From Opitutaceae bacterium (GTDB lineage Bacteria; Verrucomicrobiota; Verrucomicrobiia; Opitutales; Opitutaceae), in assembly GCA_005799525.1 (NCBI GenBank), contig SYGN01000290.1, forward strand, positions 1 to 64,000: a DNA stretch of 64,000 nt, written 5' to 3'. The notes under the pieces are model-generated. The model did no database searches. It saw only the letters and a list, made by a program, of their open reading frames with translations, and had not been told where the DNA came from. Of this stretch, positions 28,670 through 37,649 are shown piece by piece; positions within the stretch are counted from its first letter, which is position 1, and the number at the start of each line of letters is the position of its first letter. Both the position numbers and the translations under genes were made by a program.

Positions 28670-29836
28670 ATGTCCGCCTTTGCTGCCACTGCCGCCACAC
28701 CCCACCTGCCGCTCACGCGCCCGACGATCGACGAGGAGACGATCGCGGGCGTCGCCGACGTGCTACGTTCCGGCTGGATTACGTCGGGGCCGAATGTGAA
28801 GGCGTTGGAGGCGAAACTTTCCGAGTATTGCAGCGGGCGGCCGGTGCGCGTTTTTAACTCGGGAACCTGCACGATGGAAATCGCGCTGCGCATCGCGGGG
28901 GTCGGCCCGGGTCACGAGGTCATCACGACGCCGCTCTCGTGGGTGGCGACGAGCAATGTGATCCTCGAAGTCGGCGCGCGACCGGTGTTCGTCGACATCG
29001 ATCCGGTGACGCGGAACATCGATGTGAACCGGATCGAGGCGGCGATCACGCCGGCGACGCGGGCGATCATCCCGGTCGATCTCGCGGGTCTGCCGGTGGA
29101 TCGCGATCCACTCTACGCCATCGCGAAAAAACACCACTTGCGGGTAGTGGAAGACGCCGCGCAGTCCTACGGTACGACATGGAACGGGAAACGTATCGGT
29201 GCCATCGGCGACTTGGTGTCGTTCAGTTTTCATCCCAATAAAAACGTCACGACGATCGAAGGCGGCGCGCTCGTCATGAACACCGAAGTCGAAGCCAAGC
29301 TGGCCGAACAATACCGATTGCAGGGTGTGGTGCGGTCAGGTTTCGACGGCATGGAGGTCGAGATAGTCGGCGGAAAATTTAACCTCACGGATGTCGCCGC
29401 ACGGGTGGGGCTCGGGCAGTTGCCGCGCATTGACGAATTCAACGGGAAACGCCGCGAACTCGCCCGCGCTTATTTTGAGTTGTTCGCGCGGCCGGCGGTG
29501 CGCGCCTTGGGGTGGGGGCTCCCGGTAGCAGATTTTCAGCAAACGAACTGGCACATGTTTCAAGTCGTGCTACCCGAGGCGCGTCTGACAATCAAGCGGG
29601 CGGAGGTGATGGCCAAGCTGCACGCCGCCGGCATCGGCTCGGGCGTGCATTATCCGGCGATCCATCTCTTTGCGGTCTACCGCCGTCTCGGTTGGAAGGA
29701 CGGAGACTTTCCGTTGGCGGAGGCGATCTGTCGTTCGATTCTGACGCTCCCACTTTTCCCGGCGATGACTCGCGCTGATGCGGAACGGGTGGTCGACACG
29801 CTGGCCGAGATTGTGTCGGCTCACTTGCACTCATGA
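28670..29836 (+). CDS. arnB: DegT/DnrJ/EryC1/StrS aminotransferase, ArnB-like
   Basis: LRSGWITSGPNVKALEAKLSEY, VVEDAAQSYGTTWNGKRIGAIGDLVSFSFHPNKNVTTIEGGALVMN, ArnB-type. Confidence 0.88.
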   Translation: MSAFAATAATPHLPLTRPTIDEETIAGVADVLRSGWITSGPNVKALEAKLSEYCSGRPVRVFNSGTCTMEIALRIAGVGPGHEVITTPLSWVATSNVILEVGARPVFVDIDPVTRNIDVNRIEAAITPATRAIIPVDLAGLPVDRDPLYAIAKKHHLRVVEDAAQSYGTTWNGKRIGAIGDLVSFSFHPNKNVTTIEGGALVMNTEVEAKLAEQYRLQGVVRSGFDGMEVEIVGGKFNLTDVAARVGLGQLPRIDEFNGKRRELARAYFELFARPAVRALGWGLPVADFQQTNWHMFQVVLPEARLTIKRAEVMAKLHAAGIGSGVHYPAIHLFAVYRRLGWKDGDFPLAEAICRSILTLPLFPAMTRADAERVVDTLAEIVSAHLHS

Positions 29837-29928
29837 TGGGACCGACCAAGCCAAACTATCCCCTGCAAGCAGGCTCCTCCCACAAGCCCTGAGTGGGCTC
29901 GGCCAGCGACGCCCCTACGCCTTGTTCC

Positions 29929-30888
29929 ATGAGTGCCACCCCGACCATTCCGCTCTCGATTGTCATCCCGATTTACAATGAGGAGTTGAATCTCCCCACG
30001 CTCTTCGCGCGCCTCTATCCGGTGCTCGATGCGCTGGGTCGGCGCTACGAGATCGTCTTCACCAACGACGGTAGCGCGGACCGCTCCTTCGCATTATTGC
30101 AGGCACAACATGCGGCACGACCCGACGTGACGCGGGTGATTGATTTTAACAGCAACTACGGTCAGCACATGGCGATCATGGCGGCGTTTGAGCGGGCGCG
30201 CGGTGAGGTGATCGTGACCTTGGATGCGGATCTGCAGAATCCGCCCGAGGAAATCCCCAAGCTGCTCGAAAAAATCGGTGCGGGGCACGATTACGTGGGA
30301 GGCTTTCGGATCAACCGCCAGGATTCGCTCTTCCGCACCTGCGCTTCGCGCTTGATCAACTTCGTGCGCGAAAAAACCACGAGCATCGAAATGACCGACC
30401 AAGGGTGTATGCTCCGCGCCTACAAACGTGAGATCGTTGAGGCCATCGTGAGGAGCGGTGCGATCAACACGTTTATCCCCGCGCTCGCGTACAGCTTCGC
30501 GGGCAATCCGGCGGAAGTCGGCGTGAAGCACGAAGAGCGGCACGCGGGTGTGTCGAACTATTCGTTCTACAGCCTGATTCGGCTGAACTTCGATTTGATC
30601 ACGGGTTTCTCTTTGGCGCCGCTGCAGTATTTCACGATGTTCGCCGGACTGAGTGCGGCCGGAAGTTTCTTGCTCGTGCTGATTCTGGCCTATCGTCGGC
30701 TTTTCCTCGGGGCGGAAGCGGAAGGCATCTTCACGTTGTTCGGGATTCTGTTCTTCCTGTTGAGCGTGGCGATGATCGGCATCGGACTGATCGGTGAATA
30801 CGTCGGCCGCACCTACCAAGTCGTGCGTGCGCGCCAGCGCTACCACGTGCGGGAAACGTTGGAGACGAAGAGCGAGGGTTCCCAGTGA
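29929..30888 (+). CDS. arnC: ArnC-like undecaprenyl-phosphate glycosyltransferase
   Basis: LSIVIPIYNEELNLPTLFARLYPVL, VTLDADLQNPPEEIPKL, C-terminal TM pair; arn context. Confidence 0.88.
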   Translation: MSATPTIPLSIVIPIYNEELNLPTLFARLYPVLDALGRRYEIVFTNDGSADRSFALLQAQHAARPDVTRVIDFNSNYGQHMAIMAAFERARGEVIVTLDADLQNPPEEIPKLLEKIGAGHDYVGGFRINRQDSLFRTCASRLINFVREKTTSIEMTDQGCMLRAYKREIVEAIVRSGAINTFIPALAYSFAGNPAEVGVKHEERHAGVSNYSFYSLIRLNFDLITGFSLAPLQYFTMFAGLSAAGSFLLVLILAYRRLFLGAEAEGIFTLFGILFFLLSVAMIGIGLIGEYVGRTYQVVRARQRYHVRETLETKSEGSQ

Positions 30889-30892
30889 GATC

Positions 30893-31210
30893 ATGAATTA
30901 TGCCGTCGTTTACACCAAGCAGGCGCAGACCGAGTTGCTTAGGTTTCCCGATAAGATTTAACGGTAACTCGCGACCAAGATTTCGCGTCTGCAGCCCGGC
31001 TTTACTGGCGATATCAAAAAACTGCAGGCCACGGACAACGTCTATCGTCTTCGGTCGGGGGATTTCAGGATTCTGTTTGAAGTCGAAGGATCAACCTTTG
31101 TTATCCGCACCATCCGTGATCGAAAGGAAGCCCATGAACAAGCCCGCCCTAAAAGAAACCCTCTCGCAGATTCAGCGGCAGCGCGGAGCGCTTGCCAAGG
31201 TGCGGGCTGA
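30893..31210 (+). pseudogene. RelE/ParE-family toxin pseudogene with two in-frame stops
   Basis: Single frame reads MNYAVVYTKQAQTELLRFPDKI*R*LATKISRLQPGFTGDIKKLQATDNVYRLRSGDFRILFEVEGSTFVIRTIRDRKEAHE. Confidence 0.85.
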
Positions 31211-31343
31211 AGCTGAGGACTTGGAAGACTGCCTCGCCATTTTGGAGGCCCGTGCGAGAGATACTGGCGAACGGCTGCCGATGGCCGCCGTGCATCGCCG
31301 GGTCGCGGGGGCGCGGCGTTCCGGTGCGGTTGCCGTGAAGTGA
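31134..31343 (+). CDS. Putative antitoxin partner of the RelE-like pseudogene (69 aa)
   Basis: ATG inside the 3' part of the toxin frame; 4-nt GTGA overlap with the arnA formyltransferase start at 31340; charged small protein. Confidence 0.6.
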   Translation: MNKPALKETLSQIQRQRGALAKVRAEAEDLEDCLAILEARARDTGERLPMAAVHRRVAGARRSGAVAVK

Positions 31344-32263
31344 GCGCCAAGCCCCGCATTTTGTTTTTCGGTTATAGCGAAGTCGGCTTTTCGTGTTTGT
31401 CACTGCTCTTGGAGCGCGGAGACAATATCGTGGCGCTCATCACCCACGAAGATAATCCCTTCGAGAAGATCTGGTTCAAGACGCCGGCGGTGGCTGCCCG
31501 CGAAAAAGGGATTCCCGTTTACACGCCGGAGTCGGTCAACACTCCTGAGTGGCGGGAAAAAATCGCGGCGCTCCGGCCCGATCTGATTCTATCGGTTTAC
31601 TACCGGCACATGATCGGGACCAAGCTTCTCACCCTCCCACCGCTCGGAGCTTGGAACCTGCACGGTTCGCTCCTGCCAAAATACCGCGGTCGCGCGCCCA
31701 TCAACTGGGCGGTGCTCCACGGCGAAGCGCGCATGGGCATGACGCTGCACCGCATGGTGAAGTCGGCCGACGCCGGCGCGATCGTCGATCAGGACGGCGC
31801 GGACATCGGTCCGCGCGACACTGCGGAGCAGGCGTTTCGCAAAGTGCTTCCCTGCGCGCGTCGCGTGCTCGCTCGGCAGATCGATGCGCTGCTCGCAGGC
31901 ATGGCGACGGAAACGCCGCAGGACGAGGCTCAGGCGAATTATTTTGGCGGGAGAAAACCTGAGGACGGGCGGATCGTTTGGACGCAGACTTCGCGGCAAA
32001 TTTTCAATTTGATCCGCGCGGTGACTGATCCGTATCCCGGGGCGTTCGCGGAGATCAGCGGGGCGCGGTTGATGGTATGGTGGGCGGAAATGGATACGCC
32101 GGCGACGCACGCGATGGCGGTCCGGCCGGCGGCGGCGGGAGCGGTGTTGTCGCTCGTTCCGCTGGTCGTGGCGACGGGTGATGGAGCGATCGAATTGACG
32201 AAGACGGAGTGGCGGGGCGGGACGGCACCGGCGGACTGGCAAGCCGGACAAAGGCTCGCCTAA
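31340..32263 (+). CDS. ArnA-type formyltransferase (methionyl-tRNA formyltransferase-like), stand-alone
   Basis: NLHGSLLPKYRGRAPINWAVLHGEARMGMTLHRMVKSADAGAIVDQ, GRKPEDGRIVWTQTSRQIFNLIRAVTDPYPGAF. Confidence 0.88.
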   Translation: MSAKPRILFFGYSEVGFSCLSLLLERGDNIVALITHEDNPFEKIWFKTPAVAAREKGIPVYTPESVNTPEWREKIAALRPDLILSVYYRHMIGTKLLTLPPLGAWNLHGSLLPKYRGRAPINWAVLHGEARMGMTLHRMVKSADAGAIVDQDGADIGPRDTAEQAFRKVLPCARRVLARQIDALLAGMATETPQDEAQANYFGGRKPEDGRIVWTQTSRQIFNLIRAVTDPYPGAFAEISGARLMVWWAEMDTPATHAMAVRPAAAGAVLSLVPLVVATGDGAIELTKTEWRGGTAPADWQAGQRLA

Positions 32264-32304
32264 CCGAAACGTTTCCTTCCAAGTTCAGGTTCAAATCATA
32301 CCTC

Positions 32305-33342
32305 ATGCCTCTTAAAATTCTCATTCTCGGCGTCAACGGTTTTATCGGCAGCTCGCTCACGCGGGCCATTCTCAAACAGAAAGATTGGGAGGTCTACGGC
32401 ATGGATATCGGCTCCCATAAATTGGAGGACAGCTTGGGCAATCCGCGCTTCAAGTTCGTCGAGGGCGATATCACGATCAACAAGGAGTATATTGAGTATC
32501 ATGTGAAGAAGTGCGACGCGGTCATCCCGCTCGTTGCGATCGCGAATCCGATCCAATACGTGAAGGATCCGTTGCGCGTTTTCGAACTCGATTTCGAGGC
32601 CAACCTCGCGGTCGTCCGCTACTGCGCAAACTACAAGAAACGCATTATCTTTCCGTCGACGTCCGAAGTCTACGGCATGAGCGCGGACGCCAAGCTCGAC
32701 GAAGCGACGACGAGCCTCGTCTATGGACCGATCGAGCGGCAGCGCTGGATTTATGCGTGCTCGAAGCAGCTGTTGGACCGCGTGATTTATGCCTATGGCG
32801 TGCGCGACAACGTAGATTACACGCTGTTCCGTCCCTTCAACTGGATTGGGCCGCAGCTCGACGATGTGATGGAGCCGAAGGAGGGTAGCTCGCGGTTGTT
32901 CACGCAGTTTATCTCGAACGTGATTTTCAAGAAGCCGCTGCAGCTCGTGGACGGTGGCAAGCAGAGCCGTTCGTTTACCTTCATCGACGACGGCGTCGAC
33001 GCGCTGCTGCGCATTATTGAGAACAAAAATGGCTGTGCTTCACGGCAGATTTTCAACATCGGCAATCCGCGCAACGACGTGAGCGTGGCGGAGCTCGCGA
33101 AGATGATCATCACGGCGTTCAAGGATTATCCGGACTACGCGGAGCATGTGCAGGCGGCCAAGACGGTGGTCGTGCCGTCGGGAAAATATTTCGGGAAATA
33201 TTATCAGGATATCCAGAAGCGCGTGCCGTCGATCGCGGCGGCGAAGAAACACCTCGGGTGGACGCCGAAGGTGGGATTGAAGAAGGCGATCAAGCTGACG
33301 CTCGATTATCACCTCGCGCACAAGGATTATCAGCTGGAGTGA
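32305..33342 (+). CDS. ArnA-type UDP-glucuronate decarboxylase/dehydrogenase domain, stand-alone
   Basis: KILILGVNGFIGSSLTRAIL, IIFPSTSEVYGM, YACSKQLLDRVIYAYG, LFRPFNWIGPQLD. Confidence 0.92.
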   Translation: MPLKILILGVNGFIGSSLTRAILKQKDWEVYGMDIGSHKLEDSLGNPRFKFVEGDITINKEYIEYHVKKCDAVIPLVAIANPIQYVKDPLRVFELDFEANLAVVRYCANYKKRIIFPSTSEVYGMSADAKLDEATTSLVYGPIERQRWIYACSKQLLDRVIYAYGVRDNVDYTLFRPFNWIGPQLDDVMEPKEGSSRLFTQFISNVIFKKPLQLVDGGKQSRSFTFIDDGVDALLRIIENKNGCASRQIFNIGNPRNDVSVAELAKMIITAFKDYPDYAEHVQAAKTVVVPSGKYFGKYYQDIQKRVPSIAAAKKHLGWTPKVGLKKAIKLTLDYHLAHKDYQLE

Positions 33343-33430
33343 GCGAGTCGCGAGGTCGGCGCTCGGTTGCGGGCGATTCGGGTCCAAGTGATTTTCCATC
33401 GCCCGCCAGCGGGCTCCTACTTCCAAACCC

Positions 33431-34333
33431 ATGCGCCTTGTGCTCAAAGTTGATGTCGATACCGACCGCGGCACGCGCGAGGGTGTGCCGAATCTCGTGG
33501 CGGACTGTCGCGAAGCCGGGGCGCCGGCGTGTTTCTTGTTTTCGCTGGGACCGGACCAGACTGGGCGGGCGATCAGCCGCGTGTTTCGGCCCGGTTTTTT
33601 CCAGAAAGTTAGTCGTACGAGTGTCGTGCAGATTTATGGGCTGCGCACGCTGCTCAACGGCACCTTGCTGCCGGCGCCGCAGATCGGACGTCGCAACGCG
33701 GCGGTGATGCGGAGCGTGCGCGACGCGGGTTACGAGGTCGGCATCCACTGTCACAATCACTACCGCTGGCAGGATTATTTGGAGCGGATGTCACTCGCGG
33801 AAGTGCGCGAAGAGCTGGTCGCGGCGCGGGCGGAGTTTTTGCGGATTTTCGGTACGGAAGCGCAGACGGCGGGCGCGCCCGGCTGGCAGAGCAACGCCAA
33901 GAGCCGCGAGGTCTACGACGAGGTGACTCTGCTCTATGCGAGCGACACGCGGGGCGGGGCGCCGTTTTTCCCGCGCATCGGCGGGAAGGTTTTCAGGACG
34001 TTGGAGATTCCGAGCACGCTGCCGACCTTCGACGAGCTGATGGGGCGGCCGGAATATCCGGATAACAAGCTTGTCGCGCACTATCTTGGCCTGATGAAGG
34101 CGGATGCGGCGCGCACGCAGGTGTTTACGTTGCACGCGGAGATCGAGGGCATGGGGCGGAGAGGGTTGTTCCGGGAATTGCTCGGGGCGTGCTCGGTTGA
34201 GGGCGTGGAGTTTATCCGGATGGATGACTATGCGCGCGAACTGCTGGCCAACCGGGCGGCGATCCCGGTGCGCGATCAGGTGATGGCGGAGATCGACGGC
34301 CGCTCGGGCGTTGTCGCGGTGCAGGCGGCGTGA
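33431..34333 (+). CDS. arnD: ArnD-like polysaccharide deacetylase (Ara4FN deformylase)
   Basis: LKVDVDTDRGTREGVPNL, VGIHCHNHYRWQDYLERM, ArnD-like. Confidence 0.88.
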   Translation: MRLVLKVDVDTDRGTREGVPNLVADCREAGAPACFLFSLGPDQTGRAISRVFRPGFFQKVSRTSVVQIYGLRTLLNGTLLPAPQIGRRNAAVMRSVRDAGYEVGIHCHNHYRWQDYLERMSLAEVREELVAARAEFLRIFGTEAQTAGAPGWQSNAKSREVYDEVTLLYASDTRGGAPFFPRIGGKVFRTLEIPSTLPTFDELMGRPEYPDNKLVAHYLGLMKADAARTQVFTLHAEIEGMGRRGLFRELLGACSVEGVEFIRMDDYARELLANRAAIPVRDQVMAEIDGRSGVVAVQAA

Positions 34334-34443
34334 AGCAGGACGGGTGGCGAGCGGTGGGGAGTTCCGCCTTCAGGCGGGTATCGGGCGAAGCTCGGAACCG
34401 CCTAAAAGAGAGACTCCGAACTCGGCGGACGAGAGCGGTGGGA

Positions 34444-35634
34444 TTACTTTTCGATCCGACGGAAGAGCCACACGCCGAGCGAGAGAAAAATCACGTTGGG
34501 TAGCCAGAGCAGGACGTCGGGGTGGTATTCGGGGTGGCGGTCGAGCCAGCCGACCATGACGGTGAGGACATAGTAGCCGAGCGCGAGGCCGACGGCCAAG
34601 CCGAGGTTGGCGCTCGTTTCGCGGCGTGAAACACGAATGCCGAGGGGGACGCCGATGAGCGCGAAGGCGAGGACAGAGAGCGAGAGCGTATATTTTTCCT
34701 GAATTGTCAGGCGGACCTTCATCTCCGCCCGCGCGTGATCCTTTTCTTTGCCCGGCACGATCGGTTCCGCGGCGACCTTGCCGAGTTCAACCTGAAGTTC
34801 GTCGAAGGTCATCCACTTCAATTTTTGACCACGGGCGTTGCCGCGATTGTAGAGTCGGTCGAGGGAAAACCGGATCGGCTCGGTTTCACCGACCAACCCC
34901 AGGCCCGAATCTTCCTCGGTGAATTTCTCCGGGTTTTTCGCGTAACGTTTTTCCACTACAGCTGAGGACAGTCGTGCGACGATTTCGTTCGTCGTTGGGT
35001 CGTAGTCGACCCGACCGGAGGCGGCGCGGACAAACTCGGTGACGCGGCGTTCTCCGTCGAGTTTCCAGATCCAGACGTCGCGCAGAACCGTGCCGTGTTT
35101 CTCTCCGACGTAGATGACCATGCGCGGAAAATCGCGGATGAACGTTTTCGGGACGATGGCGGCGAGCGGGTTGGTGCGGATGGCATCGTCGAGTTCCCGG
35201 TGGTATTGCACGCGGGCGCGTGGCATGGAATCGAAGTTAATGTAGAGGCCGAGGGCGGTGCCGAGGGTGCCGATGATGAAAACAGGCCGGGCGATGCGAA
35301 ACAGACCGAGGCCCGAGGCCCGCATGGCGGTGATCTCGCTGTCAGCGGAGAGGCGACCGAGCGTGAGGAGGACGCCGGTGAGCATGCCCATGGGCAAAGC
35401 GAACGAGACAACGAAGGGCGCCAGCAAGCCGACGAGTCGTGCAAAGGTGCCGAGCGAGAGTTGGTCGGCGAGGACGTAGCCGAGCAGGTCTTTGACGGCG
35501 TTACCCAGAATCATCACGAAGGCGAAGAGGCCGACCGACGCCGCGCAGGTGAACAGCACGCTTTTGAAAATGTGGCGGTCGAGAAGATTCAAGGGAGAGC
35601 GAAAGGTGATCGCAGACGGACCGGCGGCGGACAA
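34444..35634 (-). CDS. LptF/LptG-family permease (YjgP/YjgQ)
   Basis: LLDRHIFKSVLFTCAASVGLFAFVMIL; PMGMLTGVLLTLGRLSADSEITAMRASGLG; FNFDSMPRA-type extracytoplasmic region. Confidence 0.9.
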   Translation of the reverse strand: MSAAGPSAITFRSPLNLLDRHIFKSVLFTCAASVGLFAFVMILGNAVKDLLGYVLADQLSLGTFARLVGLLAPFVVSFALPMGMLTGVLLTLGRLSADSEITAMRASGLGLFRIARPVFIIGTLGTALGLYINFDSMPRARVQYHRELDDAIRTNPLAAIVPKTFIRDFPRMVIYVGEKHGTVLRDVWIWKLDGERRVTEFVRAASGRVDYDPTTNEIVARLSSAVVEKRYAKNPEKFTEEDSGLGLVGETEPIRFSLDRLYNRGNARGQKLKWMTFDELQVELGKVAAEPIVPGKEKDHARAEMKVRLTIQEKYTLSLSVLAFALIGVPLGIRVSRRETSANLGLAVGLALGYYVLTVMVGWLDRHPEYHPDVLLWLPNVIFLSLGVWLFRRIEK

Positions 35635-35650
35635 GGCGGTTCGCCGAAAA

Positions 35651-36370
35651 CTAGAAATCTAGGGAAAGCTGGGGGCTGGAGTCGGCGGCGGCTCGGTCGG
35701 CGGAGGCTGGGGCGAGGCAGTCGGGGCCTTCGTGGCGAACGTTACTGACGTAGGTGCTGACGGCGAATTTCGTGACGGCGTCGGCGGGCGGGATGCCGAG
35801 GAGCGGGGCGAGCTGGGCGGGTTCGCTGATCGCCGGATCAAGCCAGGCTTCGCAGGTGGCGGCGGTGAGGATGACCGGCATGCGATTGTGGATGGGGCGC
35901 ATGAGATCGTTGGGTTCGCCGGTGATGAAGGCGCAGGTCTCGCGCGTCGTGCCGTCGGGAGCGTACCACGTGTCCCAGAGGCCGGCAAAGCCGAACGGGT
36001 CGTGGTCGTTGAGACGGAAGAGCCACGGTTTTTTCGCGCGGCCGATGGTCTCCCATTCGTAAAAACCGGAGGCGGGAATGACGCAGCGCCGCGTGCGGAG
36101 GGCGTCGCGGAAGGAGGGTTTGACGGCGACGGTGTCGGCGCGGGCGTTGACGAGGGGCGGGCCGTCGGCGGATTTCGCCCACGAGGGGACGAGGCCCCAC
36201 CGCAGAAGCGCGGATTCGTTTTTGGTCGAGAGGCGTGCGCGGCGGACAATGGGAATAGCGGTATTGGGCGCGATATTGTAGCGCGAGGCGTAGTCGGCGG
36301 GTACGGCGATCCCGAGGCGCGCGAGGATGTCGCGGTAGTGTTGCTCAAGGAGAACGTAGCGGGTGCACAT
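35651..36370 (-). CDS. SRAP (YedK/HMCES-like) DNA-protein crosslink protein
   Basis: MCTRYVLL (Cys2), SRYNIAPNTAIPIV, RCVIPASGFYEW, HNRMPVIL. Confidence 0.95.
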   Translation of the reverse strand: MCTRYVLLEQHYRDILARLGIAVPADYASRYNIAPNTAIPIVRRARLSTKNESALLRWGLVPSWAKSADGPPLVNARADTVAVKPSFRDALRTRRCVIPASGFYEWETIGRAKKPWLFRLNDHDPFGFAGLWDTWYAPDGTTRETCAFITGEPNDLMRPIHNRMPVILTAATCEAWLDPAISEPAQLAPLLGIPPADAVTKFAVSTYVSNVRHEGPDCLAPASADRAAADSSPQLSLDF

Positions 36371-36385
36371 CGGGGGAAGTTTGCA

Positions 36386-36441
36386 GGGGAAAGGGAAAGT
36401 GAGAGTGAAAGAGAAAGTGAAGGTGAGAGTGAGAGTGAAAG
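36386..36441. repeat. Simple-sequence purine (+)/pyrimidine (-) tract immediately upstream of the SRAP gene
   Basis: ggggaaagggaaagtgagagtgaaagagaaagtgaaggtgagagtgagagtgaaag. Confidence 0.9.
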
Positions 36442-36492
36442 CAGGGCGCTGAGAGCAAAAGCAAATCTCAGACGGGGAGGATACCGCGGGAC

Positions 36493-37593
36493 TCAGAAGA
36501 GACTCAACTGCTCGCCGCCGGGGCAGCGGAAGGCGGCGGTGGAGAGCGGGTGGTGCTCTTGGTTCAAGCCGGCACGGCGCGTGGTGGCGCGGAAGAGAGC
36601 GCGGATTTGGTCGGCGAAGATGCCTTCGCCTTTCAAGCGCGTGCCCCATTCGCTGACGTTGAGCTGGCCGCCGCGCATTTCGCGGATGCGTTCGAGGATG
36701 CGGGCCTTTTTGGTCGGTGCATGGTTGTCGATCCATTGGAGAAACACGTCTTTCACGGCGTGCGGCAGGCGGAGGACGATATAGCCGGCGCGGGTCGCGC
36801 CAGCGGCGGCGGCAGCGCCGAGGATGGCGGGCATTTCGTGGTCGGTGAGGCCGGGGAGTATCGGCGCGACCATGACGCCGGTCGGAATGCCGGCGGCGGT
36901 GAGTTCGCGGATGGCGCGGAGGCGAGCGGCGGGACGGGAGGCGCGGGGTTCGAGTTTGCCGGCGAGCTCGGTGTCGAGGGTCGTGATGGAAACGTAGACG
37001 GCGGTGGCTTGGTGGCGGGCAAGTTCGGCGAGGAGGTCGCGGTCGCGGGTGACGAGGGCGTTTTTGGTGACGATGGAGATGGGCTGGCGAAATTCGACGC
37101 AGACCTCGAGGCAGCTGCGGGTGACGCGAAAGTGGCGTTCGGCGGGTTGATAGCAGTCGGTGACACCGCTCATCGCGATGCTTTGCGGCGCCCAGCGCGG
37201 AGAAGAAAGTTCGGCGCGGAGAAGTTCGGGCGCGCGAGTTTTCACCATGATCTTCGTTTCGAAATCGAGGCCGCTGCTCCAGCCAAGATACTCGTGGTAG
37301 GGGCGGGCGACGCAGTCGGCGCAACCGTGTTCGCAGCCGCGGTAGGGATTGAGACCGACGGTGAACGGGATGTCGGGGCTGTCGTTTTTCGTGAGGAGGG
37401 ATTCGGTGCCGTCGACGAAGAACTGTGTGCGGGGGTGCGGGCGCGCGGCGTCGGTGCCATCAGGGTCGGAGGAGAGCGAGGCGAGATAGTCGGGGTCGGG
37501 CGTGAGGAGGAGCGGCTCGAAACGGTTGGGCGGATTGGTGTGCGCGCCGCGGCCGTGGATGGGGGCGAGGGGATGGGGCGGCGTGGCGGACAT
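36493..37593 (-). CDS. PA0069/SPL-like radical SAM protein
   Basis: FTVGLNPYRGCEHGCADCVARPYHEYLGWSSGLDFETKIMVK (CxxxCxxC), PERHFRVTRSCLEV-like motif. Confidence 0.9.
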   Translation of the reverse strand: MSATPPHPLAPIHGRGAHTNPPNRFEPLLLTPDPDYLASLSSDPDGTDAARPHPRTQFFVDGTESLLTKNDSPDIPFTVGLNPYRGCEHGCADCVARPYHEYLGWSSGLDFETKIMVKTRAPELLRAELSSPRWAPQSIAMSGVTDCYQPAERHFRVTRSCLEVCVEFRQPISIVTKNALVTRDRDLLAELARHQATAVYVSITTLDTELAGKLEPRASRPAARLRAIRELTAAGIPTGVMVAPILPGLTDHEMPAILGAAAAAGATRAGYIVLRLPHAVKDVFLQWIDNHAPTKKARILERIREMRGGQLNVSEWGTRLKGEGIFADQIRALFRATTRRAGLNQEHHPLSTAAFRCPGGEQLSLF

Positions 37594-37649
37594 GGGTGGA
37601 CGTTACTGAAAAACGTGGCTGCGCCAGCGTGATTCGCTTTGTTGAGAGG

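Noticed and set aside
36371-37324. N-terminal extension of the SRAP ORF
   Set aside because: Low-complexity Arg/Pro-rich frame overlapping the radical SAM gene; SRAP requires Cys2 after Met (MCTRY) at 36370.
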